A stretch of 64,000 nt of DNA from Galerina marginata (lineage: Eukaryota > Basidiomycota > Agaricomycetes > Agaricales > Galerinaceae): NCBI GenBank assembly GCA_023014335.1, contig JAECYW010000003.1:3720001-3784000 (forward strand), in the 5' to 3' direction. The position numbers were made by a program, and so were the translations under genes. The notes under the pieces were generated by a model. That model did no database searches, was not told where the DNA came from, and saw only the letters and a program-made list of their open reading frames with translations. Below are positions 45,631-57,677 of the stretch, in pieces; position 1 is the stretch's first letter, and each line of letters starts with the position of its first letter.

Positions 45631-48619
45631 TCAGTCCTCATCAGTCCAATCACTATCATCATCTATGTCTGGAAACTCCTCTTCATCATCTTCAATATCC
45701 CTATCATCACCACTACCCTCCTCAATCTTCCATGTACCATTCAAATATAATTCTACAGCATCTGAGAGAGCATTCCGCTTGTCATCAGCAATTGTCAGTA
45801 AGGCACAATTAACAAGATTTGGGGCTCCAGCAAGCCTGAAAAGTTTCAGTTGGTCACCCAGAGGACGTCCTCGAAGGTTTAAGACCTCTTCTTTGTCAAG
45901 AATTAGTGCCAAACCTGCCAACCAATCTGCTGTATTCTTTGCATTCTCGTTGCATTTCTTCTTCTGTGCAGTTTTTTTTGCTTGGCGAATATCACGGAAC
46001 TCAACAATCTCCTTTTGCCGTTGTTTTTCCTCCCCTTGAGACTGATGGGCAAGCATGCGTAGATATTGGAAGTCTTCTGGTTCTTTGAATTTTGCAGCCA
46101 TAAATGCTTGGGTATTATTTTTGTAGAACATAGCCAGCGCATTGTGGTTCAGGAGTGTTAACTGTGGCTGTCGACTCATGAGCTGCCGAAAAGACCCAAG
46201 AGCACCCTCATTTTCATCATTTGTAGTGGGTAACCATGCCAAGTCTCTTTCCTCTGCAGTTGCTTCATCAATTAAACCTCCTTCAGCGAATTCGGACGTG
46301 AATCGCTCCCAAGTTTCTGCTGCACCAGTAAAAAAAGCCACAAGCAGATCCCTCAAGTGAGGTAATCGGTGGGCAATTTCAAGTGCCTTGTTAACAACAG
46401 CAGGATTCTGCCATTCATCACCATCAAGAGATGCAGTCAAGTGTGACGGGGAAGCTCCAATCAGAATATCGGGGTTATCAATTATTTTCTCCATGTGTTC
46501 ATATACATGGCGATGAAGAGGACCAAGGTCCAGCATGTTCTGATCTTTGTCCCTGGATGTACAGATGGATTTCATATATGGGTATGAGACAGACTCGGCA
46601 TATATAGCAAGAACAGCAAGTTCGGCCAGAGTTGCTTCACAGTGAAGTGCATTCCAAAGATTCTGCTCCATATGGTTGAGCTTTGAGTTCTGCTTGTTTA
46701 TGCGCAAATGTTCCAGAAATTCAATGAAGAAATCCCTATATAGAAGCAAAGCTGCAGCTGCATTGCAATATGACTGAAACCGATTGTTGGATGTGTCAGG
46801 AAATGTAAATGGCTTTCCCACATGTTCCCACCACCAAAAACGAAAGACATCATGATGTCCTTTTTTGTTGTCCTTGTGGTTGAAAATAGCACCAGCAATT
46901 TGAGCAGCCTTAATTGCACTGCGGGCAGACTTCTCAAAAGCGCATTGCTGTGCTTGTGTAGGTACATCACCCTCCTCGAGAACTGTGGCCCTTTCTTGAA
47001 TAACTGGATCATTATCCCGATTGGCTAAAAGCACAGGTCATGGCAATCCTAAGGTATACCAAAGTGCAGACATTGCTGCATATCCACCTCGGACTGTATT
47101 GAGGTCCTTGTGGCATCCGCAACCAGCCCAGATAAAGAGGCGAAGAAAACGCTGTTCATTTTCTTCAAGATCATTGAATGCATCCTTCCCATGTTTTTCC
47201 AATATTCCTTCTACCATCTTTGCATGCTTCTCGGCTTTTACATTCTCAGATAATGCATCCCACTTGGATTTTCCACCTGCAGACTTGATCATTTCCTTTT
47301 CTGCCTTGTTGAAAAGTTCACTGATTTCTTCCATTGATAATCCCAACATTGCTTCCTCTCCAAGATGTTGGTCTACAGCCCAAGATTTAAGCTTTTCAAG
47401 TAGTTGTGTATCCTTCTTTTCTTTTGCACAATGATCTGTGTTCATCCCAACAAGCTTGATCAAAAGCTCGGTGAATTTAACCAGTGGTCCAACACGCTTG
47501 CCAAATGGGCTGCCATTATAGAGATCAATGATTTTTTTAAGAGTATTCTCCCAATCAATCATAGCCTCTTCACTAGACCCATCCTGTGATGATTGGATTC
47601 CAAGAAACCGTGTAGCTCGTTGCTTTGCTGAACCAGATGGTGATTTGTAATCCTCGACAATTAGGTGGACATGTCAGGCATTGAAATTGATGCCATGGTG
47701 TCCAGTACTATCAGCACTGAAGGTCATGCTTTTTGTATTTGCCATTTCATAACCCAGCTGGATTTGCGCTGCAAAGAATCCTTCATGGACAACATGTGCA
47801 ACAGTTGGAGGGCTGATAGTACCAACAGTGGTGATTCCTGCAGACTGAAGCACAGTGGAGATGACCTCGTTGACATATTGTCTTGAGCAACCAGCTTTGA
47901 CAAGTAGCCGTACTACATTCCGGGTTTCTTCAGTGAAGATGCCTTTATTCATCAGATGATGTGTGGATATCTCCTTCTTCACCTTTACTTTTGCAGCTGC
48001 AACTGCACGATCTTTGACACCTGATGCACGAGCTACAGATTTCCGCAGTTGCGATGCCTCTTTCTGCAGTGCAACAAGTTTGGAATTGGCTACCTCCAAT
48101 TTTGACCGAGTCTTGTCCAATTGCATTGTCCAGCGAACCATAGAGTGTGAAAGTTCCATCTGAAGGCCAGTATTGGCCTTTTTCAATAATGACAGAGCCT
48201 GTTCAGAATTCTTTGATCTATCTGAATAGTGAGCAGAAATATTTTTTTCTGCGTTCACCAAGATTTCCTTTTGCTGCTCGAGGCGGTCGATTTTTGCAGC
48301 ACCACGTTTTACCGTCTGACGCTCCATGCGAAGACTGTGATATGTAGCCTCTTGCTTTGATCGCCAGTGAAATACTTCATCCGTAAGCTGGGTGCATTTC
48401 CGCCGGAAATCTTCCAGTTCAGAACGAAGGGTCTGGCACTCCAAACTCTTTTGAGAAAGCTGTTCCTCCAACTGTCTATTTATAGCAAGCACTTCTTGCA
48501 GCCGGTTCCAAAGATCCTCAGCTGCACTCTGAGCCAAGAGCAGCACGTTTCTGAGCTAGAGCTTCATTAGCTTTTATCAGAGATTGCTCTTGTCGTTGGC
48601 GAGATTTTTTAGGAGGCAT
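45631..48619 (-). pseudogene. Decayed paralogue of the 983-aa transposase
   Basis: It runs from ATG 48617-48619 (MPPKKSRQRQEQ) through a coiled coil to TFSADSTGHHG (first D), a CGCHKDLNTVRGG motif, FNHKDNKKGHHD, DGDEWQN and TNDENEGALGSFR (E), ending in an acidic tail. Every landmark of the intact copy at 11811-14762 appears in the same order. Three lesions are visible: a frame change near 48545, TGA at about 47671 between INFNA and HVHLIVEDY, and TGA at 47038-47040 between YTLGLP and PVLLANRD. Both TGA codons are consistent with ancestral CGA. No 12-bp TIR or 7-bp duplication like those at 11638 was found around it. Confidence 0.9.
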
Positions 48620-48835
48620 CACTAGACTTGTCAAATGTAAAAATTAGAGATTGAGTCAATGAATTATATTCAACCAAGAATATAAGCCATACCAGGTGTT
48701 CAAGAAAAAATGTGGATTTGTGGATATGTGGATATGTGGTGATACTGTTGAATACCTGCACCCAATTAATAAGCTAAAAGTATGGATTTCGGAATCAGTA
48801 GGAAACGCATAGGTAACCTATAAGTGTTGGGGCCT

Positions 48836-49240
48836 GTACCTGCCGGTACTTAATCCCATAACCCACATGAGTTTACCCATCCAAATAGTTCCAAGAATAT
48901 CAAAAACAGTGTAGAAACAGTTGAAATACACTCAATTTCAACAATTTTCACAAAACAGAATATAGCTCACTCAACTCTCCACCAAAAAACATGGTCTTGG
49001 GCTTGTCTTAAAGGTCATAAATATTGAAAATGCTACCTATACCCATACCCATATTTACCCTTATGCATAACCCATATAGGTTTGCAGACCCTTGCATTTT
49101 CTACAAATTAGTAGGGAAATGCATGGGTACAGCATCCCCACATGGGTTACAGGACAAAATTTTCATAAAAACAGGTACAGGCAGCAGTCGGCATACTTAT
49201 GACCTTAAAAACAAGCCCAAGAACATGAATTTTGGTGCAG
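48836..49240. repeat. Imperfect inverted repeat, MITE-like
   Basis: Arms at about 48986-49025 (CATGGTCTTGGGCTTGTC) and 49196-49236 (ACAAGCCCAAGAACATG) match well, and GCCTGTACCTG near 48838 pairs with CAGGTACAGGC near 49171. The spacing between arms is short and there is no gene. Ends and target duplication are not resolved. Confidence 0.55.
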
Positions 49241-49637
49241 AATTGATTAAGATACAGTCAATTCCGTGAAAATCATCGAAATCCAGTGTATCTCACTCAT
49301 TTCTTCACCATTTTTCATGTTTTTGGAAACATAATTCGGCGGAAAATCTCATGCGTGCTGCGGGGTGGATCTCTGCAGGTTACCGACACATTTTCCTACA
49401 TAATGAAGCATGTTAAAGGCTTACAATAGTCGTTTTAATGATTTTCTAGGCCAAAAATATGGGGAAATGGGTTCAAGTAGCACAGTTTTTTGATCTAGAG
49501 GGATAGGTAGTGGTGGAGAGAGTGTAAAAGTGCTTTATACTCGAACCAGGAGTGCACCATCCATGATGGAGAGCTGTTTCAGCATGTTTTGCAGCCGTTT
49601 TGGTAGTCTGCGGCGCGCCATCAGTGGCTGTGCCCTG

Positions 49638-49951
49638 CCAAATTGGCGCCCCAGACACGATTTTGAATAGAACTCAGCAACCACTACACCTACAAATATA
49701 ATCTATAGGAGCTTTTTGCTCAGAATTTTAATCTGAATCGAACTGTGGATCCAGATTTTTTTATTTCGCAGCCTATGTCCGAAATATAGACCAAAATGAT
49801 GTCATTAGCGCCCAAGAGGGTCGAAATTAAAGATTCTGGTTCCGAGGTTAAATCCAGATTAAAATTCTGAACAAAATACTCCTATCAATCATATTCATAG
49901 GTGCTCTGGCTGAAGAGTTCTATTCAAAATAGTGTGAAGGTACAGATTTGG
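49638..49951. repeat. 314-bp fold-back repeat
   Basis: Arms of about 98 bp (49638-49735 and 49855-49951) are inverted copies; both contain TTTTGAATAGAACTC outside and CAGAATTTTAATCTG inside. The outer ends share CTGCCAAAT. No clear target duplication is visible. It is probably a MITE. Confidence 0.75.
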
Positions 49952-50586
49952 CAGAGGAAACACACTCATTTCGCTTTTTTGACAGCAGCAGCTGGTATTT
50001 AAAAATTCTAACCCTCTATAAATATTTAAAACACTTTTATAAACAAATTGGCAGTAGCAGATATTTAATCATTGTGTTGTGGAAAGCACAAATGCAATGT
50101 CTCATAGAAATTGTGGTGTCACAGTAGTCACACAGACGTCACACACCATCACCGTTACCAAGGATTGGTCACCCCCAATACAATACAACACCTATAATCT
50201 TTTGACAGCCTATTACTTGCATAAATATATTTACTGTATTGCAGCTCAGAATGAGCTAGGAATCCATTATAATTCATTTTCTGAATTGAGGAACATCAAG
50301 GGATATCAAGTGATAATTGATAATTAGCTGTGAGATGGATAAGTGATGGAATTTGAGGGATATTGAGGGATATTGAGGTTATAAACATTAGCATGGGATG
50401 GCTCTGAGGTGCTTGACACAGCTTGACCAAATTCAACCTAATGTTTTAAAAATCAAGCTAATTAAAGCTTCTCAAAATTGATGAAAAACCTTGATTTTGC
50501 TTGATTGACCTTGACAGACTTTTCACTGGGGCTCAGTTGCTAGCCTCTTGTATTCAATAGAATGATTAGGAGAGGCTGAAAATAAT

Positions 50587-50880
50587 TTATTGTGTTATTA
50601 TTAATACAAGGATAAGAAGACATTGACTGGTCTTACAAAAAAGATTGTCAAAAATGAGCTTCCGAAATTCAGTGCACTCTTTGGAAGATGGGTGATATTT
50701 TGTTTTGAACCAGTCCTTGCTTGGCTTGGATTTCAGATAGTCTTCTAATTTTTGATCAAGAATCACAAGCTTTTCTTCAATATAAATGTGAAAGGTTTCA
50801 ATAAAGCCTTCAGTGGGACTGAAGCCATTCTGCATAAGCCAGAAAGAGTGTTCAAGACAGATCATGATAGCTAGACACAA
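50587..50880 (-). CDS. Possible C-terminal exon of the GTPase gene
   Basis: This minus-strand frame (AIMICLEHSFWLMQNGFSP, then a helical charged end) lies downstream of the GTPase-like exons and on the same strand. It looks like coding sequence of the same class of gene, but the minisatellite at 51170-52400 stands between, and I cannot show that the two are spliced together. It could be the end of another gene copy. Confidence 0.35.
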   Translation of the reverse strand: MCLAIMICLEHSFWLMQNGFSPTEGFIETFHIYIEEKLVILDQKLEDYLKSKPSKDWFKTKYHPSSKECTEFRKLIFDNLFCKTSQCLLILVLIITQ

Positions 50881-51169
50881 TACTGTAAGAAAAAAATCAT
50901 TGGACTAAGGAGAAGGCCAGCAATCAGACCTATAAAAGCATTCATAGATGGTGTCTATAGGAATTGGACACAATAAGCAAAAGAAGTGAGAAAATAGAAT
51001 AAATTTACTTTGAATTGAGTGCAGACAATGCTTTCAACAGCATCTAACTATGAAATGCAAGTCTGCTAAAAAACTATAAAGAAAATAATGGACTAGAAAA
51101 CTTACAAACTAGATAATAGATAAAGTAATATGCCAATATTGAAGATTGAGTAGTATAAGTGCATAACTC

Positions 51170-52400
51170 ACTGTCTGGATAAGATTTGATGCAAGGTCAA
51201 CAATTAAAATTAAGCACAGGAGACACACACAGCTCACAATCTGGATACAGTTTGATGTAAGCAAGATCAGCAATCAAAATCAAGGACAGAAAATATACAC
51301 AACTCACAAACTGGATGAGATTTTGATATAGGCTAAGTCAGCCATTAAAATCAAGCACACAAGACACAGATCACTCACTCCCTAGAATTTGATGCAAACA
51401 AGGTCAGCAATCAAAATCAAGCACACAAGATGTACATAGATCACTTACTCCCTGAAATTTGATGCAGACAAGGTCAGCAATCAAAATCAAGCACAAAAAG
51501 TACAAACAACTTACTTCCTGGATGGGATTTGATGCAGACAAGATCAGCAATCAAAATCAAGCACAAGAGGCACACACAACTCACTCTCTGGATTAAATTA
51601 AAGGCAGGCAAGGTCAGCAATTAAAATCAAGCACTAAAGATACACATAACTCACTCCCTGAATAGGATTTGGTGCAAACAAAATCAGCAATCAAGATCAA
51701 GCACATAAAGCATGCACAATTCACAAGCTGAATGAGATTTGATACAAGCAAGGTCATCACTCAAAATCAAGCACAGAAAACACACATGACTCACAGCCTA
51801 GATGAAATTTGATACAGCCAAGATCAGCAATTAAATTCAAGTATAAAAAGCATATATAATCTACTTCCTGGTTGATGATATTTGATGCAAACAAGGTCAG
51901 CAATCAAAATCAAGCACACAAGATATATACAACTCACAATCTGGATGGTATTTAATGCAGGCAAGATCAGCAATTAAAATCAAGCACAGATGGCACACAC
52001 AACTCACTCCCTGAATGGAATTTGGATACAGGTAAGGTCACCAATCAAAATCAAGCACACAAGACACATATGACTCACAACCTAGATGAGATTTAATGCA
52101 GGCAAGGTCACTAATCAAAATCAAGCACAAAAAGCACACACAACTCACTCCCTGGATGAAATTTGATGCAGGCAAGGTCAGCAATCAAAATCAAGCACCT
52201 AAAACACATACAACTCACTTTCTGGATGAGATTTGATGCAGATAAGGCCACTAATCAAAATCAAGTACATAAAGCATACACAACTTACAAGCTAGATGAG
52301 ATTTAATGCAGACAAGATCAGCAATTGAAATTAAGCATATAAAGCACATGCAACTCACTTCCTAAATGGGATTTAATGCAAGCACAGTCATTAGTCAATT
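51170..52400 (+). repeat. 66-71 bp minisatellite, about 18 units
   Basis: Repeats are centred on CAGCAATCAAAATCAAGCAC followed by CACACAACTCACTCCCTGGATG and GATTTGATGCAGACAAGG. Units differ by substitutions and small indels and have no common reading frame. It may sit in an intron or in the 3' flank of the GTPase gene. Confidence 0.88.
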
Positions 52401-52877
52401 TCCACACTGAAAATCAACTTTATAATCTGCTAATCACCTCCTGTCCCTGATATTCAGACATCAGTCTTTTCATTTATACAATTCTCACCTCATCTCCCTT
52501 TAAAGCTACTTGTCAGAAAATATTGTCCAAATCTCTTATCATTACACCTACATACTACAGATTTGTGTCAATTTTGTTTTTTATAACTGGGCCATAGAAC
52601 TTACATCCTAAAATCTGTTATCATGATGTTCAATTCTCAACATACAGTTTATTCTCACATGATTCTTGTTAATATTAGTCTCAGCTTTTGAGACATTCAT
52701 TTAACATTATTACATACCTTCTGGTAGCAGTGCCCAAACCACCTTGCAGCCTTGGCAATCAACACCACCTTTATTCACTTGAATTACAACATATCTTAAA
52801 TTCCTAGGAAAACCTACCATTGTCTTAGTTGAATTAAAGATATTCCTGAAGCAGAGGATAAGTTGCAAGTAGGGTGG

Positions 52878-54005
52878 TCAACTGGCAACATACTCATTCA
52901 CTGCATATTCAATACAAACCTCTAGGTTATTCCGTTGGACAGTGACAAACAACATTTTCAGTGCAAGGTTGTCAATTGATGCAGCTGTGTGTTTGATTAG
53001 TTCCCCAACCTGTTTCTGATGGTCACCATAATCCTTGTGGATAGCTGGATATGGCATCAGTCCCAAAAACAGCTATTGGACATTGAATGATCTACCTCTA
53101 AAGTACACATAAGCACAAGGTTGGTACTTGTAGCCTCTGAGTGGCTGCTTGAATTTAATCTCCAAGGTCTCCAAAGCCTTGTTCATATTATCCTCAGGTT
53201 TTTTTTCCCTGTCAAGAACCTGTGTGATGAGATCATCAAATTTCATGAAGATTGCCACAACTGGAACTGTGTCTTGTCAGTTTTCATTTAAACAATCCAA
53301 GTAAGCTTACCATTCCAGGTGCGGTCCTTGTTGAAGAACTCTATTTCCAATGGCAGCAATGGACGTGCTACATCTGGCTCAAAGCAGAACCTAAGCATAT
53401 TGTCACCTGGGCTACATTAAGGAAAGCAACAAAAACATACCAGATTATATGGATTTGATCATTAACATTCTTGGCCTTTGAGCTCTGTTGAATGAAAGCC
53501 ATCACAGCTTTTAATTCCTCCTCACCCCTAGCCTCAAACCCAGGAGAGTCATGGAAGATGAACCCTGGGTTGCTCTTGAATGTGAATGAATGATGAATGT
53601 TGTGCTCCCCCCGCTACAGTGTCAAAATCGGTCATTTGATCTAAGGCAGGTGGAGAAATCACCGAGATGGCACCTCCGAGGTCGGTTCAAGCTGTTGGCA
53701 AAGAAATGATGAGCATGGGGTATCACAATAAGCCGATAACTCACCAGATTTTTGTCCTTATCATAAATGGATGGCTCCTCAGTTGTGTTGCACACCCGCT
53801 TTAGCAGTGTTGTTTTTCCTGCATTTGCCCTCCCAATAACAAGAATGCGAAAGTGGGTGTATTTGGCTCGGAGTTTTGCTTCTTCGTCTAGGTCAATTGT
53901 CGCAGCAGGTAGCGGAGCGGCTGAAAGCACAGGAGACTCGGAAACTGGCGCGGTCGTTAGTAGCAGGCGAATTTGAGCGGCTTCCAGGCGTACGCTGCGA
54001 TCCAA
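52878..54005 (-). pseudogene. P-loop GTPase (G-domain) gene, broken
   Basis: Exons on the minus strand show the G1 P-loop (FRILVIGRANAGKTTLLKRV, about 53800-53860), G3 (FIFHDSPGFEARGEEEL, about 53540), FEPDVARPLLPLEIEFF (about 53340-53400), a G4-like KFDD (VAIFMKFDDLITQVLD, about 53230) and a helical part (HTAASIDNLALKMLFVTVQRNNLEV). This order is that of a G-domain family that is greatly expanded in mushroom genomes; its role there is not known. A TAG at 53073-53075 interrupts the frame just after VYFRGRSFNVQ, where CAG would be a one-base change. The start is unclear: the first-exon frame is closed by TGA upstream, so an earlier exon is likely. Confidence 0.72.
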
Positions 54006-54881
54006 GTCCGAAGGCCATCTTCAGTCCACTGAGAAGTCCCTTTGCCTTTTTGACGGTGTGTTGGCGTTCATCAGGCATCTCGATGGTAGTCAAATATAAC
54101 AGTAGCTTAGTTTGCGAGCGGAGGCTTACATGGCCTTCCCGTGACCTGGCAAGAGGCGAAAGGTTAGAGTCCAAAGACCGGGCAGTTCGGACCATAGATC
54201 TTGACAGCTCCAGTCGACCTCCCTCAAGGCACAATGTTCGGACAATAACAGTACATACCTCTTGCCTCAATCTTGCCTCTCGCTCTTATCTCCATGGCCA
54301 ACCAACCTCCATCAACTTCAGCGAAGAAAGGCAGAGCCAACTTTCTAAAACGTCTTTGAGGTCGGATTAAGCGACTGAGTCACGTCTCCTCTGCGTCTGG
54401 TGTTCACGATCTGGTCCCAGGCAACGACGCAGGAAGTTGAGGAACCGCAGAGCCAGCCGCACGTGAGTTTATTGGCTCCATCTCAATTTGAATTGACGAG
54501 GACGACTCAACCTTTCTCCAGTCGGCTCGTATCAGGGTATGTACTCTCGAGTGTCCTGAATTTCTTTCCTGCAGATCTAGCAGACTCAGCCCACCCTCCA
54601 GATCTATCAAGCGCTCCACTGAGTTCCACTATCGGTCAAGGTGAGATCCGATACGCTGACTCCTCCCATTGGATGTCATTAACATCGGACATGAGATCGC
54701 GCCCAACCCGTAACCACAGAAATGGCTGCTCCCAAAGACAAGCAAGTGCTCCAGATTCCCGCCGTCCCGAAAAGCTTGCCCTCTCAAGTGGATGATACAC
54801 TAGGGGCATGCCCAAGGTGAGCACACCACTAACAGAACTTGAAAGAAATCACAGCCTGACATATGTAAGAGGTTTCACATT
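54006..54881. other. Flank between GTPase gene and tandem unit
   Basis: Short frames overlap on both strands and none has a motif. The stretch ends in TTTCACATT directly before the first base shared with the second unit (54882). It is the left genomic flank of the recombinase element. Confidence 0.45.
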
Positions 54882-55149
54882 GTTCTCAGGCGCATTCGTC
54901 GTGACACGGTGACGTCGTCCCTCCCTTGGGACACCGGGTGGACACACAGCCACCGCTTACATCATCCTCTCCCGTCCGCTCTCTCTGGCCCTCGTCACAG
55001 CGCTTTGGCTGCCCTCCCTCCCTCGGCCTTGCGCCGCTCGTCACCACGCGTTCGCTGGCGGCTGCGCGCGGCGGTCACAACACTTTGGCGGGGTGCCGAC
55101 CCGCCGACCCCCCGGACGCTCCGTCCTCGCCATGCACCTCAACCCACTG

Positions 55150-55192
55150 CAGGACACCAACACCAACACCAACACCAAAACCAACCCACGCT
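55150..55192 (+). repeat. CAACAC simple repeat
   Basis: A short run of ACCAACACCAAC-type hexamers lies near the left edge of the unit; the same run recurs at 62153-62195 in copy 2. It makes the overlapping plus-strand frames at 54909-55306, which I do not regard as genes. Confidence 0.7.
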
Positions 55193-55405
55193 CCACATGC
55201 AAGCCCACCTCGGTCGAGACCTTCGAGGAGTCGAGGCAGGCGTGATGGTCGTACAGTAGAGATCAAGTTGGCATCCTCGTTTGTACCCTTAATATTTGTG
55301 TTATAATGTAGTGAATTAGATATTCAGACAAGTACTAGTAAAATAAATGAGGTCCTTTGTCACGTCAAGAAGCTTTTGCAATAGGGTGAAGACATAAACA
55401 GTTGG

Positions 55406-57478
55406 TTAATCACTAATATAAATCACGTCGCCGTCGTCGTTGTCTACTTCCGCAGGGTTCATGGACTTGTAGCAAGAAGCCGTTCTCTCAGACAGCTCCA
55501 CATCGGGCTCATCACCTGTCAAGTCAATGTCCACCGCCATGGCGTTGGTGGGGTTCTGGCAGCGCTGAGCACCCATGGCAGAAGACTCGGCTTCGGGTTC
55601 ATCAACTGTTAGGTCAATGGTACCAAGGAATAAATTTGGCGCTTGCGAGCTCAACTCGGAGTGCTGGGTTTCTTGTTGCGCGATGTCAATGTCCCCGGAG
55701 TCCAATCTGTCTAAAGCCTCCAGAAGTAAAGAGTTGCGAAGTTTGGACTCGGAAGTCGACTTGACGACCGGTCTCCTCAGCCTAAGAGGTACCATCGGAA
55801 CTGGCGCAATGGACGGGAGGGTACGCACAGGGCCACAATCTTGAAGCGATACTGACTTTTTTTGTTTTTCTTTCTTTACTGATCTGTCCTTCACAGGAGC
55901 GACAGTCGGGGGAAAGAAAACCGTTGGAGCCCAGACATTGAGTTTGTCGCCGTCTCCTAATGTCCCTGGGGATGGCAGGCCCATCATTTTGACGAAGTAC
56001 TCGGTCGAAATCCGGACGCGGTACCAGAATTTAATAGGCGATAGGTGGCGCGTCTGTCGGCTCTTTGACTGAAGTTCGTATATAGTTGTCTGTAAGTTAT
56101 TGGTTCGCATAATGTGGGTTAGCGAGTCGTACAAGACCCATGGCTGGAGAAAGTCCGAGTCAGTATAATTCTAGACAATAAGTACGACTCGGAAGCGTAC
56201 CGAAATTAACATTTGAAGAAATACGCCCTCCCAAAGATTGGCGTGAAATGTTTTGCGAAGTCCAGTCCCTTCCTTCCAACCAAGGTCATTTGCGCAAAAA
56301 CTGGCAAGCCTGTTGATACGAATACTACCAGGTTTCCAAGGTGTTGGCAGGGGTCCAGGTGTTGGGAAAAACGAGGACACAGGCCGTACGTAAAACTCAA
56401 TAACCTGCGGCGAAAGAAACTCTTGAGAGATAGATGCCGCAAGTTGCAGTCGACAAGAGGGAAGAAAACCACGGCTGTTGGAAATCAGCTCTTTGCGGAT
56501 ATCACAGATCCAAGAATTTAAGAATGTGCGCAAGTTATCACCATCCAAGGTATTGATTGCGAGGAGAAGGCTGTCACCAAAGCCACAATTTACGAGACCA
56601 TGGGCAGTTTTTTGGCCGCATCCCGCTAAACCATCAGAGTAGTCACCGCCTATCATCAAAGCCATCAACAGATGTCCTCCGAGTGTTAGGCCCTCTATGG
56701 CCTCAATAGCATCCGCAGTGTAAAGACCAAGCTCGTCCTTGTTTTCGGTTGGTTTGGCTTTCACAGTGGTGCTATAAAGACAATTAACTTAATCATTACA
56801 CCATTCTCGAGGAAAACAAACCTTCGAAGTACTGCCAAGGCCCCAAAAACAAAAACATCACTGTCGGTAGTGAGGACAACATCAATTAGGCCCCGAGAGC
56901 TTAATTGGCCAAGCTCAGCATCAGCTTCGCCGAGAGCCTGGTGAATGGTGAATGATGAGAAGAAACAGATTACTTGGTGCGGGTAAATCATACGCACTTG
57001 GTGAACATGAAAACCAAAGCATTCAATGAGTGTTTTGCATGGACCAACCCAAGAGGGTGTTTTAGACGCTGGCACAATCTTTCCGCGCTTTAAGGTTGGA
57101 CGGTCATGGCCGTCGAAAACGAAAACCCAGGTCACTGGACTGCGTAGAAATTTACAAAGCTTGTAAAAGAAAATCTGGAGATGTCCAGGGCCATGGACGT
57201 GGCCCTGGGGATGCGCGGCACCGATGCACTGTGCCATAATAGCGCTTGTGAACGTAAATTTATTAGTTATAACCATATGAATAAACGTACTCTGTGTCAA
57301 CCCCAATAACAAGTGTATGATGCCCTCGTACATTTCGCTCATAGCCCTCAATCACGGCAAGATCTTGAATGGTGGTGATTTTTTCGGTTGTTTGAATTAG
57401 CTGCGGTCTCGCATCAGTTTTTTCTTTCATTTGAAGAGAAGCATTGCTTTGCACCTTCCATAAACCGTTTATACCCAT
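55406..57478 (-). CDS. XPG/GEN-like (PIN-fold) nuclease with SIM-like tail
   Basis: The start MGINGLWKV (ATG 57476-57478) is the usual XPG-family N-terminus, whose Gly-rich head lies near the active site. Exon 1 ends in VIGVDT. After introns with GT-AG borders the gene gives VTWVFVFDGHDRPTLKRGK, then ALGEADAELGQL and VLTTDSDVFVFG (XPG-I), and GGDYSDGLAGCGQKTAHGL (helix-hairpin-helix region). The acidic metal-binding set (D, D, E, D, D, D, D) looks complete. The protein is about 620 residues. Its C-terminal 240 residues are not conserved nuclease but hold TIDLTVDE, DIDLTGDE and VIYISD, each a hydrophobic core beside acidic residues, as in SUMO-interaction motifs. Known family members cut flaps or junctions in DNA. 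Here it is the neighbour of a tyrosine recombinase, on the same strand, 200 bp downstream, so it may process recombination intermediates. Confidence 0.85.
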
Positions 57479-57677
57479 GTTGGAACTGAGATGGATTGCG
57501 TTACAGAAGCAAACTTGAGGTGGAAGATGTGGAGAGGAGGAGAATCAAAACTTATGTCTCAAACAAATCTAAGAGCCTATCAACAAAATGCTTGTATTGA
57601 CGATCAAACAAAACACGAGTGAATACAAATGAGTAAAGCCAAAGGAACAAGACAAATAGTACAAATTATCGCACACA

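Noticed and set aside
51170..52400. CRISPR-like array
   Set aside because: Units are degenerate and directly joined, with no unique spacers of constant length; the genome is eukaryotic.
54909..55306. Plus-strand frames at the left edge of the recombinase unit
   Set aside because: They are low-complexity (HQHQHQ, PTPTPK) products of a CAACAC run and overlap each other; the same occurs at 61912-62309.
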